DNA from: Myxococcus stipitatus
Lineage (GTDB): Bacteria; Myxococcota; Myxococcia; Myxococcales; Myxococcaceae
Reading direction: 5' to 3'
NCBI RefSeq assembly: GCF_021412625.1
Contig: NZ_JAKCFI010000003.1
Coordinates: 124,001-188,000 of the forward strand
Length of the DNA stretch: 64,000 bases
Part shown: positions 25,968 through 38,844 of the stretch, one piece after another
Layout: every line of letters starts with the position of its first letter
Position numbering within the stretch: the first letter of the stretch is position 1
The notes under the pieces: model-generated
The model's database searches: none
What the model was told of the DNA's origin: nothing
Seen by the model: only the letters and a program-made list of their open reading frames with translations
Made by a program: the position numbers and the translations under genes

Positions 25968-27584
25968 ATGTCGCCCACGCTCGCTGACGTCTCCACCGCG
26001 GCGGTGCCGGAACGGACCGGCGGCCCCCAGGGGCCTCGACTCGTCCCGGCCCTCACCGTCATCTCCCATCCCCTGCCGCGGCGCGTGGGCGAGCGGCTGT
26101 CGCTCGACGCGCTGCCCGCGGGCCGGGAGGTGGCCCTGTCGCGCAACGGGCCGGACTTCTCGAGGCCCGGCGCGGTGCTCGGCCAGCCGCTGAACGACCC
26201 GTTCATCAGCCGCAAGCCGCTGGTGCTCGCCACCGGCTCACGGCCCGGCGCGGTGCGGCTGACCAACAGCGAGGGCGGCACGCGCGTCGCCGTCGCGGGC
26301 TCCCCGCTGGAGGGCACCTGGGAGCTGTCGGAGGACGAGGTGGCCGCGGGCGTCCCGCTGGAGCTGGGCGGGCGCGTGGTCGTGCTGCTGCACGCCATGG
26401 AGCCGGAGTCGTCGACGGCTCCGTCGGACGCGCTCGGCATGGTGGGCGAGAGCACCGGGGTGCGGCGGCTGCGCCAGCACATCCAGCGCGTGGCCGACCT
26501 GGACGTGCCCGTGCTCATCCGCGGTGAGACGGGCACCGGCAAGGAGCGCGTGGCCCAGGCCATCCACCAGCGCAGCCGTCGCCGCGACGGGCGGTTCGTC
26601 AGCGTCAACCTGGGCGCGATTCCCAAGGAGCTGGCCGCCGCCGAGCTGTTCGGCTCGCAGAAGGGCGCGTACACCGGCGCGACGCAGAGCCGCGAGGGCT
26701 TCTTCCGCGCCGCGCATGGCGGCACGCTGTTCCTCGACGAGGTCGGCGAGGCGCCACCCGAGGTGCAGGTCATGCTGCTGCGCGTGCTGGAGACGGGCGA
26801 GGTGTACCCCGTCGGCGGCACCGCGCCCGTGAAGGTGGACGTGCGCCTCTTGGCCGCGACCGACGCGGACCTGGAGGAGCGCATCCGCGACGGACGCTTC
26901 AGGGCGCCGCTGCTCCACCGGCTGGCGGGCTACGACCTCCACGTCCCGCCGCTGCGCGAGCGGCGCGAGGACGTGGGGCGCCTCTTCTTCCACTTCGCGC
27001 GCGAGGAGCTCGCCGCCCTGGGCGAGGCCCACCACCTGGACAACGAGGACGCGTGGGCGGAGCCATGGCTGCCCGCGCCGCTCGCGGTGCGGCTGGTGCG
27101 CTTCGGCTGGCCCGGCAACATCCGCCAGCTCCGCAACCTCGCGCGGCAGCTCGTCATCGGCAGTCGGGGCCAGCCGCGCCTGCACGCGGAGCCCCGGCTG
27201 GAGCAGGAGCTGGAGGTGGCCGCCGCCACGCCCGGCGCGCCCGTGACTCCCGCGGCCTCCGAGCCAGGCGCCGAGCCCCGCGCCGGAGCGACCCGCCGCA
27301 AGGCCTCCCAGGTGACGGAGGAGGAGCTGCTGGCGACGCTGCGCGAACATGCGTGGGACCTGAAGGCCTCCGCGGACGCGCTGGGGATTCCGCGCCCGTC
27401 GCTCTACGACCTCATCGACAAGAGCCCGAACCTGCGCACCGCGGGGGACCTGAGCCCAGACGAAATCACCCGCGCCTTCGAGGCCCACGCGGGCGACCTG
27501 GACGCCATGGCGCGGCACCTCGAGGTGTCGCGGCGCGCGCTCGGGCGGCGCTTGAAGGAGCTGGGGCTGACGCCTCGCGAGTGA
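25968..27584 (+). CDS. FHA-domain sigma-54-dependent activator with tandem Fis-type HTHs
   Basis: 538 residues. Residues 30-150 form an FHA phosphothreonine-binding domain (VALSRNGPDFSRPG, LNDPFISRKPL). The AAA+ domain has Walker A GETGTGKE at 186-193, the sigma-54-contact loop as GAYTGA (233-238; usually GAFTGA), Walker B LFLDEVGE with Asp257-Glu258, and sensor GWPGNIRQLRNLARQL. The C-terminus holds two Fis-like helix-turn-helices in series (LLATLREHAWDLKASADALG and ITRAFEAHAGDLDAMARHLE) instead of one. FHA input suggests activation by a Ser/Thr kinase. No sigma-54 activator should work without the ATPase, which looks intact. It is 60 bp after the beta-rich gene. Confidence 0.9.
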   Translation: MSPTLADVSTAAVPERTGGPQGPRLVPALTVISHPLPRRVGERLSLDALPAGREVALSRNGPDFSRPGAVLGQPLNDPFISRKPLVLATGSRPGAVRLTNSEGGTRVAVAGSPLEGTWELSEDEVAAGVPLELGGRVVVLLHAMEPESSTAPSDALGMVGESTGVRRLRQHIQRVADLDVPVLIRGETGTGKERVAQAIHQRSRRRDGRFVSVNLGAIPKELAAAELFGSQKGAYTGATQSREGFFRAAHGGTLFLDEVGEAPPEVQVMLLRVLETGEVYPVGGTAPVKVDVRLLAATDADLEERIRDGRFRAPLLHRLAGYDLHVPPLRERREDVGRLFFHFAREELAALGEAHHLDNEDAWAEPWLPAPLAVRLVRFGWPGNIRQLRNLARQLVIGSRGQPRLHAEPRLEQELEVAAATPGAPVTPAASEPGAEPRAGATRRKASQVTEEELLATLREHAWDLKASADALGIPRPSLYDLIDKSPNLRTAGDLSPDEITRAFEAHAGDLDAMARHLEVSRRALGRRLKELGLTPRE

Positions 27585-27655
27585 CGTGCGGGCCTCCCGT
27601 GGCACGAGGCATGCTCTACCCGACGGGACATTCGAGTCATCGAGAGGGTGTGCAC

Positions 27656-28198
27656 ATGAGGAATGGAATCGGGGTCGCGGGGATGCTGCTCATCGCGGGC
27701 TGGGTGGCCTGCACGACGCGGGCGCGTGAGACGTCGGAGTCGGGGGCCTCGGCGCTCACGGTCGCGTCGAAGGACGACCCGTGCGCGGTGGGCACGTGCC
27801 CGGGGGACGCGGGCACCTGCCTGGCCCTGTCCGTCGACGACAGCGACCACGGCAAGCACTTCAACCCCGCGCCCGGGAAGAACGGCTGGACGATGTGCTC
27901 GGGTCAGGGGCTCTCGGTCAGCTCGCTGATGGACAAGGGCCTGTGCGTCGACCTGCGCGCCCTCCAGGTGCTCGCGGATGGAGGCACCACGCTCACGGGC
28001 AGCCTCGCGAGCGGCGGCAACTGGCAGGACCTCGACCTGTCGTCCGGCACGTACTGCCTCAGTGTCTGCACGAACAAGGACGGCGACTGCTCCCAGGGCT
28101 GCAAGCAGGCCGACTGCACCGAACAGGACGAGGAGACCATCCGAGGCAACCTCGACGTCGTCACCAAGGTGCCCGAGCCGAACGAGGCGCGCCGCTAA
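27656..28198 (+). CDS. Cys-rich secreted lipoprotein
   Basis: 180 residues, no family recognised. The signal reads GVAGMLLIAGWVACTT, with a lipobox-like Cys. The mature protein is Cys-rich with CAVGTCPGDAGTC, GLCVDLRALQVL, YCLSVCTNKDGDCSQGCKQ and CTEQ, implying about six disulfides, as in small extracellular EGF- or knottin-like modules. The middle has WQDLDLSSGTYCLSV, a beta-hairpin. GAGAGGG lies 7 nt before ATG 27656. The end of the gene is part of a duplicated 96-bp unit that includes its terminator. Confidence 0.65.
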   Translation: MRNGIGVAGMLLIAGWVACTTRARETSESGASALTVASKDDPCAVGTCPGDAGTCLALSVDDSDHGKHFNPAPGKNGWTMCSGQGLSVSSLMDKGLCVDLRALQVLADGGTTLTGSLASGGNWQDLDLSSGTYCLSVCTNKDGDCSQGCKQADCTEQDEETIRGNLDVVTKVPEPNEARR

Positions 28199-28204
28199 GG
28201 AACG

Positions 28205-28241
28205 GGAGTCCGCGCCAACGTATTGGAGGGCGCGGACCTCC
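28205..28241 (+). terminator. terminator hairpin, first copy
   Basis: GGAGTCCGCGCC pairs with GGCGCGGACCTCC with one bulged base and a 12-nt loop, 7 nt past the lipoprotein stop. Confidence 0.6.
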
Positions 28242-28302
28242 AGCCTGCTAGATGTCGGCACCCGAGGTGCCCGAGCCGAACGAGGCGCGTCGCCAAGGAA
28301 CG

Positions 28303-28340
28303 AGAGTCCGCGCCAACGAACTGGAGGGCGGCGCGGACTT
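28303..28340 (-). terminator. terminator hairpin, second copy
   Basis: AGTCCGCGCC pairs with GGCGCGGACT, just beyond the kinase stop (28346) on the minus strand. It is the duplicated partner of the first hairpin, so each convergent gene now has one. Confidence 0.6.
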
Positions 28341-28345
28341 CGAGC

Positions 28346-32101
<3,756 letters not shown>

Positions 32102-32199
32102 CGCGGGGCGCTCCTCTCCACACCGACCACCCCCCGAGCGTAGCGAAGCCGCGCCCCGCGTCGAAGCCCGCCCCCTCCCCGCGAGTCACCCGCCCTTCA

Positions 32200-33150
32200 T
32201 CACACCGGGATGTCCTGCCACGGACGGATGCGCAACTCCTCGCGGAACAGCTCGATGACCGCGTCCATCTCCCAATGCGTCTGGGTGTCCCGGAGGGCAT
32301 CCAGGTACAGGCACCGCCGCGCCACCGCACCCAGGTCGAACGCCCAGTACATGCTCATCAGCGGGTTGATCCACAGCGTGCTCCCCCGGGTGCGCTCGGT
32401 GCGGTGGACGTCGCCGTACTCGCCCTCCAGCGCGGACACCACCGACAGCGACACGATGCTCGGCGCCTGGGGCATCCGCTGACACACGTACGTCACCGCC
32501 TCCTTGAACAGCGCCGCCTCCGGCATGGGCTCCAGCAGCGCGGTGACCCCCAGGTAGGCGCCCGCCTTGCTCAACGCCGCCACCGACTCCAGGAAGTGCG
32601 CATGGCAGACGCCGTGGTACCGGTCCACGCCGAACCCCAGGCACACCACCAGCTTGTCGCGCACCGGCAGCGCGTGCACCGCGCCCAGGCTCGCGATGTC
32701 CTCGTGCGGCGTGCCCAGCCCCACCTCGTCCCCGCGCATCAGGATGTCCGTCCCCCCGTCCACCAGCACCACCGCGTCGAAGCCCAGCAGCGCGTGCAGC
32801 GCCGCGTAGGACGCCCGCACCGGCGCCATCCCCACCCGCTCGATGCAGTACACGGGCACCTGCTCGCCGCGCGCCGCGAACCACTGGGACAGCAAGCCCT
32901 CCGGGTAGTAGCCCCGAGGCCCGGGCGTCGTCGCGTCCACCCGCACCACGCCCGGCGCCACCGGCGCGGCGTCCACGCGCCCCAGGTCCGTGAAGGTCAG
33001 GTTGGCCAGCGACACCTGCTTCCCCAGCTCGCGCAGCCGGAAGTACAGCGGCAGGCCGCTGAACACGTCGAACCCACCGCCGCCGCCAGCGATGAGCACG
33101 TGACGGGCGGACGCGAGCCGCTCGAACAAGGGGGAGGTCGACAAGTCCAC
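32200..33150 (-). CDS. DUF1152 domain protein
   Basis: 316 residues, cytoplasmic. The N-terminus reads VLIAGGGGGFDVFSGLPLYF, the DUF1152 signature and a likely nucleotide- or phosphate-binding loop, then VVLVDGGTDILMRGDE and DRYHGVCHAHFLESVAALS. Function is unestablished; structurally similar folds are Rossmann-like. GTG 33150 is the start, with AAGGAA 7 nt upstream. It is divergent from the ornithine-cyclodeaminase-like gene (67-bp gap), so they may share a bidirectional promoter. Confidence 0.8.
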   Translation of the reverse strand: MDLSTSPLFERLASARHVLIAGGGGGFDVFSGLPLYFRLRELGKQVSLANLTFTDLGRVDAAPVAPGVVRVDATTPGPRGYYPEGLLSQWFAARGEQVPVYCIERVGMAPVRASYAALHALLGFDAVVLVDGGTDILMRGDEVGLGTPHEDIASLGAVHALPVRDKLVVCLGFGVDRYHGVCHAHFLESVAALSKAGAYLGVTALLEPMPEAALFKEAVTYVCQRMPQAPSIVSLSVVSALEGEYGDVHRTERTRGSTLWINPLMSMYWAFDLGAVARRCLYLDALRDTQTHWEMDAVIELFREELRIRPWQDIPV

Positions 33151-33217
33151 GCTGCGTTCCTTTCACGGCCCGCCCACGCGCGGCGGCGCCGGGGCCATCC
33201 GGGTATATAGCGTCGCC

Positions 33218-34177
33218 ATGCCCACCCTCATCCTGACCGCCCGCGACATGCGCGGCCTCTACACCGTCGACCTCGGCCTGGAGGCCGTCGAGCGCGCCTT
33301 CCGCGCCCACGGCCGCGGCGAGTCGCTCATGCCGCCCAAGGTCTACCTGTCCCTCCCCAAGTACGACGGAGACTTCCGCGCCATGCCCGCCTACCTCGAC
33401 GGCGCCGCGGGCGTGAAATGGGTCAACGCGCATCCGCGCAACCCCCAGAAGCACCAGCTGCCCACCGTGCGCGCGCTCTACATCCTGAGCGACCCGGACA
33501 CCGCCTCGCCCCTGGCCATCCTCGACGGCACGCTGCTCACCGCGTGGCGCACCGGCTGCGCGGGCGGCGTCGCGTCCAAGTTCCTCGCCAGGCCCAAGCC
33601 GCGCACGCTCGGCCTCGTGGGCTGCGGCGTACAGGCCCGCGTCCTCATCGACGCGCACCGCGCCCTCTTCGGCGACATGGAGCTGCTGCTCGCGGACGCC
33701 TCCGAGTCCGCCGCCAAGGCCCTCCAGGCCGAGAGGGGCGGACGCGTCGTCAGCCTCCAGGAGGCCAGCGGCGCGGACATCGTCTGCACCTCCACGCCCT
33801 CGCGCACCCCCGTGGTGAAGCGCGAGTGGCTCACCCCCGGCGCCCACATCAACGCCATGGGCGCGGACGCCCCCGGCAAGCAGGAGCTCGATCCGCGCAT
33901 CCTCACCGAGGGCCGCGTCTTCATCGACGACACCGAACAGGCCACCCACTCCGGCGAGGTCAACGTCCCCCTCCACGACGGCCTGCTGCGCGTCGAGCAG
34001 ATTGCCGGCACGCTCGGAGAGGTCGTCGCCGGCACCCGACCGGGACGCGCCCGGGACGAGGTCACCGTGTTCGACTCGACCGGGCTCGCCGTGCAGGACC
34101 TCGCGCTCGCTCGCGCGCTGTACGAGAAGGCCCGCGCACAGAGTGTCGGACAGACACTCGATATCGTGGGCGGCTGA
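33218..34177 (+). CDS. ornithine cyclodeaminase/mu-crystallin family (alanine dehydrogenase-like)
   Basis: 319 residues. It has the family features FRAMPAYLDGAAGVKWVNAH (substrate Lys and Asn), SPLAILDGTLLTAWRTGCAG, and the NAD(P)-binding Rossmann motif LGLVGCGVQAR. The end has VTVFDSTGLAVQDLALARAL, the nicotinamide/catalytic Asp segment. Members are NADH-dependent imine reductases, cyclodeaminases, or archaeal-type alanine dehydrogenases; the exact substrate cannot be told. Length is normal. It is followed by a clear hairpin at 34189-34219. Confidence 0.85.
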   Translation: MPTLILTARDMRGLYTVDLGLEAVERAFRAHGRGESLMPPKVYLSLPKYDGDFRAMPAYLDGAAGVKWVNAHPRNPQKHQLPTVRALYILSDPDTASPLAILDGTLLTAWRTGCAGGVASKFLARPKPRTLGLVGCGVQARVLIDAHRALFGDMELLLADASESAAKALQAERGGRVVSLQEASGADIVCTSTPSRTPVVKREWLTPGAHINAMGADAPGKQELDPRILTEGRVFIDDTEQATHSGEVNVPLHDGLLRVEQIAGTLGEVVAGTRPGRARDEVTVFDSTGLAVQDLALARALYEKARAQSVGQTLDIVGG

Positions 34178-34188
34178 GCCATCCGCAT

Positions 34189-34219
34189 GGCCAGCCGCAC
34201 GGAATGTTCGCGGCTGGCC
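34189..34219 (+). terminator. terminator hairpin after the ornithine-cyclodeaminase-like gene
   Basis: GGCCAGCCGC pairs perfectly with GCGGCTGGCC, 11-nt loop, starting 12 nt past the stop codon. No T-run follows. Confidence 0.7.
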
Positions 34220-34469
34220 GGGGTCACTCAAAACCCCGTTATCACTGAATCTGTCTGATTTTCGGCTACTGGACAGTTTCAGCGGGATGGGAGTATTTCA
34301 ACTCCACGCGCTGCCTGAGGGGGACGCTTTTCATCCCTGGAAACACCCTTTCGGACCGGGACCCCTGGAGTTCCCCGGCCCAGGAGGGCCGTCCCGCATC
34401 CCGACGAGTCCCCGGAGGTGTCGCGAGCACCGCCCATGAAGGGCGCCTGCACCCACCCAAGGGAGTTCC

Positions 34470-37319
34470 ATGCTTCGTTCCTCGGCCCCCCGGCGCTCGC
34501 CGTGCCATTCCGCCCTCGTGGCGGTGATGGTGCTGTGCGCGTCGTTCCTGTCCGCGCCCGCGTCGGCGCAGACGCAGACCAATACCCAATCCACCCAGCG
34601 CGCCATCAACTTCCTCAGCGGTGACGTGGCCAGTTGGACGTCGACCAACGGCTGCGTGGCGTGTCACCGCGCCGGTGCGTCGGCGTACGGCCTCGCGGCG
34701 GCCCGCGCCAACGGCTACGACATGAGCGTCGTCTCCAGCAACGGCCTGACGAACCAGGCCAACCTGGAGTACCTCGGGGCGCGCATCAAGACCGAGCAGC
34801 TGGCGAACGGCTCCTGGATTCACGAGAACAACACGTTCCGCAACGAGAAGACGTCCTACGCGACGTTCGGCCTCGCGGGGTACGACCAGAACGTCTCCAC
34901 GCAGTACAGCAGCGCGCTGGTGGCGGCGGCCAACTGGGCGGTGGCCAACCAGGAGGCGAGCGGCCGGTGGGTGTCCGACCACGCCAGCTTCCCGGTGGAC
35001 CACGGCAGCGTGCCCACCACGGCGCGCATCATGACGGGCCTGGCGCAGGCGAAGCAGCGCGTGGACCCGGCGCGGGCCGCGCAGTACCAGACGACGCTGG
35101 ACCGCGCCGCGGCCTACCTGCGCGCCAACCTGAACAACAACGACACCTCGGCCCCCGGCGACGGCATGCCCTACACCTTCCAGGTGGCCTGGGCGGTGGT
35201 GGGCCTGAAGGCCGCGGGCCCCGGCCTCAACGGGGTGAACACCGCCGCCATCACCACGCTGGCGGACCGGCTCATCGCGCGGACCTCGCCGGGCAACCCC
35301 GGCTGGGGCGACGTGCAGGGCGCGGCGGCCAACGACGTGGCCACCGGCAGCGCCATCTACGCGCTGTGCCTGGCGGGCCGCGAGCCCGCCACCGACCCGC
35401 GCGTGCGCAGCAGCATCGAGTGGCTGAAGACGCGCCAGTCCGCGGACGGCAGCTGGCGCACGGGCTCCGCGACGTTCGACATCCCGACCACCTTCGCGTC
35501 GCTGGGCCTGTCGTGCTTCGGTGACTTCAGCGTGCAGGTCACCGTCGTGGGCGAGAACCGCAAGGAGCTGGTCATCGGCAGCGCCACCGCGCAGCAGGTC
35601 ACCTTCACCTTCCGCGTGAAGAACCACGGCTACCAGGCGGACACGTACTCGCTGAGCACCTCCGGCGGCTTCCCCGGCTGGGCGTCGTTCCCCAACCCGG
35701 TGAGCCTGTTCCTGCCCGCCGGTGGCGAGGGCACCGTCACCGTCACCGTCATCGCGCCGCCCAACCTGCTGCCCGCGCTCACCGGCGAAATCACGCTCAC
35801 CGCGGCCTCGGGTGGCGCGCCCGGCGTGTCCGCCTCCGCGCGCGTCAACGCGTACACCCCGCCGCTGCCGCCCGTCACGGGCCTGGCCACGGTCACCACC
35901 ATCCAGGCGCCCGCGGTCAACGCGCACCTCACCATCGGCCTGGGCAACACGCTGTCGGCGCGCGTGCGAGACGCCAACAACAACCCCGTCGTGGGGCCCA
36001 CCAACGGCGTGGTGACCTTCTTCGTCGCGGGCATCCCCGTGGGCGCGGACGCGGACGTGGATGGTGACGGCCTGTTCACCTTCTCGTGGATTCCGCCCAC
36101 CGATTCGTGGACGGTGACGGGCACGCAGGACTTCCGCGCGGTGTACTCCGGCATCGAGCGTCCCCCGCCCCTGGCCAACCTGCTGGGCAGCACCGACTCG
36201 CGCACCGTCATCATCGACCCGTTCCCGCACCTGACGCCCATGGTGACCATCGGCAACCCGCCGGCGTTCACCCGCGAGACGACGCTGGACATCTGGGGTT
36301 ACGCCACGCCGCGCGCGCCGGGCGCGTCCGTCATCTACGCCGCCTTCATCATCAACGGCGGGGCCCCCATCGTCCTCACGCCGGGCAACGGCGGCCTCAT
36401 CTACACGACCATCACCCTGGCCGATGGCCCGAACATCATCCAGATGACGGCGCGCGACAGCTTCGGCGGCGTCACCACCAAGCAGGTGAACCTCACGGTG
36501 GACCGCGTGGCGCCGGTGCTCACCATCCTCTCGCCGCCCAATGGCGCGGCCGTCAGCTCGCTCCAGGTGCTGGTGCGCTCGTCGGTGCAGGACACGACGC
36601 CGGTGCGCGTGGAGACGCAGTGGGTGGCCTCGTCCATCCTCGAGTTCGGCAACGGCACGGTGGAGCACACGGTCCCGGTGAACTACGGCGACCAGGTCAT
36701 CCTGGTGCGCGCCACCGACAGCGCCTTCAACGTGACGGAGAAGCTCGTCACCCTGTGGGTGGACCCTGGCACGCCGGTGGTCACCACCAACCCCGGTGAC
36801 AACCAGCTCTACGGCCCGCTGCCGGGCCACGCGCTCAACTACACCGTCAACGTGCAGTCGCTGTCCTCGACCACGGTGCGCATCAACGGCGGCGCGCCCT
36901 TCACGGTGCCGCGCGGCGGCGGCGCGGTGCAGACGACGCTGACGCTCACCCCGGGCGTCAACAACCTCTCCATCGTCACCACCTCCGAGACGGGCGTCAG
37001 CTCCACCACCACGCGCCGCATCAACTACGACACGCAGGCGCCCTCCGCGACGATGCTGTCGCCCGCCGTGGGCGCCACGGTGAGCGGCGTCATCACCCTG
37101 CGCGCGCGCGTCACCGACAACTTCGGGCCGCTCAACAACATCGGCTTCAGCCGCGACATGTCCGGCATCCGCGCGGGCACGCTCCAGGCCGATGGCACGT
37201 ACACCGCGACGCTCGACACCCACGAGCTGCTCAACGGCTCGCACACCGTCGACGTGTGGATGACGGACGGTGTGGGCAACTTCACCGTCCAGAGCTTCAA
37301 CTTCTTCGTGAGCAACTGA
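34470..37319 (+). CDS. secreted toroid/Ig-like protein with one haem-type CxxCH
   Basis: 949 residues. Signal peptide: ALVAVMVLCASFLSAPASAQ. Near the mature N-terminus a CVACH motif (Cys62, Cys65, His66) fits single haem c attachment. Residues about 70-330 are helical with GSWIHENNT, GRWVSDHASF, WLKTRQSADGSW, the repeat style of squalene-cyclase/prenyltransferase alpha-toroids. From 350 on come five or six Ig/FN3-like beta-sandwiches (VTFTFRVKNHGYQADTYSLS, VTLWVDPGTPVVTT, APSATMLSPAVGATVSGVIT). It has AAGGGAG before ATG 34470 and is exported, perhaps adhesive or electron-transfer coupled. No operon partner. Confidence 0.75.
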   Translation: MLRSSAPRRSPCHSALVAVMVLCASFLSAPASAQTQTNTQSTQRAINFLSGDVASWTSTNGCVACHRAGASAYGLAAARANGYDMSVVSSNGLTNQANLEYLGARIKTEQLANGSWIHENNTFRNEKTSYATFGLAGYDQNVSTQYSSALVAAANWAVANQEASGRWVSDHASFPVDHGSVPTTARIMTGLAQAKQRVDPARAAQYQTTLDRAAAYLRANLNNNDTSAPGDGMPYTFQVAWAVVGLKAAGPGLNGVNTAAITTLADRLIARTSPGNPGWGDVQGAAANDVATGSAIYALCLAGREPATDPRVRSSIEWLKTRQSADGSWRTGSATFDIPTTFASLGLSCFGDFSVQVTVVGENRKELVIGSATAQQVTFTFRVKNHGYQADTYSLSTSGGFPGWASFPNPVSLFLPAGGEGTVTVTVIAPPNLLPALTGEITLTAASGGAPGVSASARVNAYTPPLPPVTGLATVTTIQAPAVNAHLTIGLGNTLSARVRDANNNPVVGPTNGVVTFFVAGIPVGADADVDGDGLFTFSWIPPTDSWTVTGTQDFRAVYSGIERPPPLANLLGSTDSRTVIIDPFPHLTPMVTIGNPPAFTRETTLDIWGYATPRAPGASVIYAAFIINGGAPIVLTPGNGGLIYTTITLADGPNIIQMTARDSFGGVTTKQVNLTVDRVAPVLTILSPPNGAAVSSLQVLVRSSVQDTTPVRVETQWVASSILEFGNGTVEHTVPVNYGDQVILVRATDSAFNVTEKLVTLWVDPGTPVVTTNPGDNQLYGPLPGHALNYTVNVQSLSSTTVRINGGAPFTVPRGGGAVQTTLTLTPGVNNLSIVTTSETGVSSTTTRRINYDTQAPSATMLSPAVGATVSGVITLRARVTDNFGPLNNIGFSRDMSGIRAGTLQADGTYTATLDTHELLNGSHTVDVWMTDGVGNFTVQSFNFFVSN

Positions 37320-37459
37320 TGTGACGCCGGTTCCGGCGTGGCCGCCTCACGGGGCCACCCCGGTCCGCCGGCGACGGCGTGAGCGGCGCGGTTCGACCCG
37401 CTTCAGGTGGGGACCGGGCCGCTCCGTCGAGCGGTATGAAGGTCGGTGCTGCTTCGTGG

Positions 37460-37673
37460 CGACATCCGAGCCACGGCAGCCCCTTCGAGCCGCATCGAGG
37501 CTCAGGTCCACCGTGAGGCACGCGTGGCCCCTTCGCGTGGCATCGCGCCTCGGGTCCGCTGCACAGCGACGTCCGAGCCACGGTAGCCCCTTCGAGCCGC
37601 ATCGAGGCTCGGGGCTACTTCGTGTCGAGCCCCGAGCCTCCGTCGCCCCCTTCGAGCCGCATCGAGCCTCAGG
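37460..37673. repeat. four-copy intergenic repeat between convergent genes
   Basis: The 350-bp gap between the toroid protein and the ankyrin gene is non-coding and holds four diverged copies of a 40-47 bp unit at about 37460, 37513, 37567 and 37633. Copies 1 and 3 are nearly identical and carry GAGCC-N7-GGCTC; the last copy overlaps the 3' end of the ankyrin gene. Confidence 0.65.
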
Positions 37674-38844
37674 CCAGCTTCGTGGCGAGGTCCACGTGGC
37701 CGGCCTTGCGGGCGCGGTCCGCGGCCGTCTCGCCATGGGCGTTGCGCAGGGTGCGGTCGGCCCCCTTCGCCAGGAGGTGCTCGACGACGGCGTCGAACCC
37801 GTTGCGCGCCGCCGTGTGCAGCGGCGCGTTTCCGCCCGCGTCCGGGAGGTTCGGGTCGACGCCCAGCTCCAGCAGGTGGAGCACCGAGGCTTCGAGGTCC
37901 TTCCAGGCGGCGAGGAACAGCGGCGTGGCCCCGGACTCGTCCCGGGCGTTCAGGTCCAGGCCCGGCTGGTGCTTGAGGATGACCTTCAACGAACTGAAGC
38001 GCTTCATGGCCGCGTAGTGCAGCAGCGACTGGCCCTCGTGCTCGGTCAGCTTCGACGCGTCGAAGCCGCGCGCGAGCATCCGGGAGAGCACCTCGTCGGG
38101 CTGCTTGAGGCCGATGGCCATGGCCACGGGCGTGAAGAAGATGGGCTGCTTGTCGTCCCCCAGCTTCACGCGCTCGTCGAGCGGCGCGCCCGCGTCGACC
38201 AGCGCGAGCACCAGCTCCGCGGGCAGATGGCCGATGAGCGCCTTGGCGAGCGCCGTCTCCCCGTCCTTGTCTCGCCCGCTCGCGTCCGCCCCGTGCGCGA
38301 GCAGCAGCGTGACGGCATCGGTGGCCATCGCCTCGCGCTCGTCCTCCTCGTAGCCTCCGTCCTTGCGCTGCTTGAACAGCGCGACGACATGGTGCAGCGG
38401 CGGGTTGCCACCGGCCACGGGCGTGTTGGGATTGGCGCCGGCCTTCAACAGCGCCTCGGCGATGCCCAGGTGGTGCGCGGAGAGCGCGAGCATCAGCGGA
38501 GTGATGCCCCGGTCCTGACCCCCTCCCTCCGGGTTCGCGCCACGGGCCAGCAACTCGCGCACCGCGCCGAGCGCCGCCGGGAAGGTGCCTCGCAGACACG
38601 CGTGGTGCAGCGCCGTCCAACCCACCTCGTCCGCGTCCTCGTCCCCCTGCACGGCGTCGACCGGGTGCCCCGCATCGATGAGCGCCGAGAGCACCTCCAC
38701 CGGCACGTCCCCCGCGCGCGAGGCCGCGACGCTCAGCGGAGGACGACCGAACCCGTCCTTCGTCTGGGCGTCGGCCGAGGTGGCGAGGGTACGGACGGCC
38801 GCGACGTCTCCGCTGAAGATGGCTTCGAGCAGTGCGTTGGACAT
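37669..38844 (-). CDS. ankyrin-repeat protein
   Basis: 391 residues, no signal or membrane segment. About ten ankyrin repeats are visible: GWTALHHACLRGTFPAALGA, GITPLMLALSAHHLGIAEAL, DGETALAKALIGHLPAELVL, GQSLLHYAAMKRFSSLKVIL and GNAPLHTAARNGFDAVVEHL, ending with AHGETAADRARKAGHVDLA. Bacterial ankyrin proteins usually mediate protein binding or inhibition. The start is taken as ATG 38844 (MSNALLEAIF), with AAGGAA just upstream; an in-frame ATG at 38856 adds four residues. Context gives no partner; it is divergent from the ClC channel gene with a gap of about 230 bp. Confidence 0.85.
   Translation of the reverse strand: MSNALLEAIFSGDVAAVRTLATSADAQTKDGFGRPPLSVAASRAGDVPVEVLSALIDAGHPVDAVQGDEDADEVGWTALHHACLRGTFPAALGAVRELLARGANPEGGGQDRGITPLMLALSAHHLGIAEALLKAGANPNTPVAGGNPPLHHVVALFKQRKDGGYEEDEREAMATDAVTLLLAHGADASGRDKDGETALAKALIGHLPAELVLALVDAGAPLDERVKLGDDKQPIFFTPVAMAIGLKQPDEVLSRMLARGFDASKLTEHEGQSLLHYAAMKRFSSLKVILKHQPGLDLNARDESGATPLFLAAWKDLEASVLHLLELGVDPNLPDAGGNAPLHTAARNGFDAVVEHLLAKGADRTLRNAHGETAADRARKAGHVDLATKLA

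Noticed and set aside
34266..37244. 992-residue open frame on the minus strand
   Set aside because: It is antisense to the toroid/Ig gene, is Arg/Gly/His-rich and shows no domain; the plus-strand frame has a signal peptide and recognisable folds.
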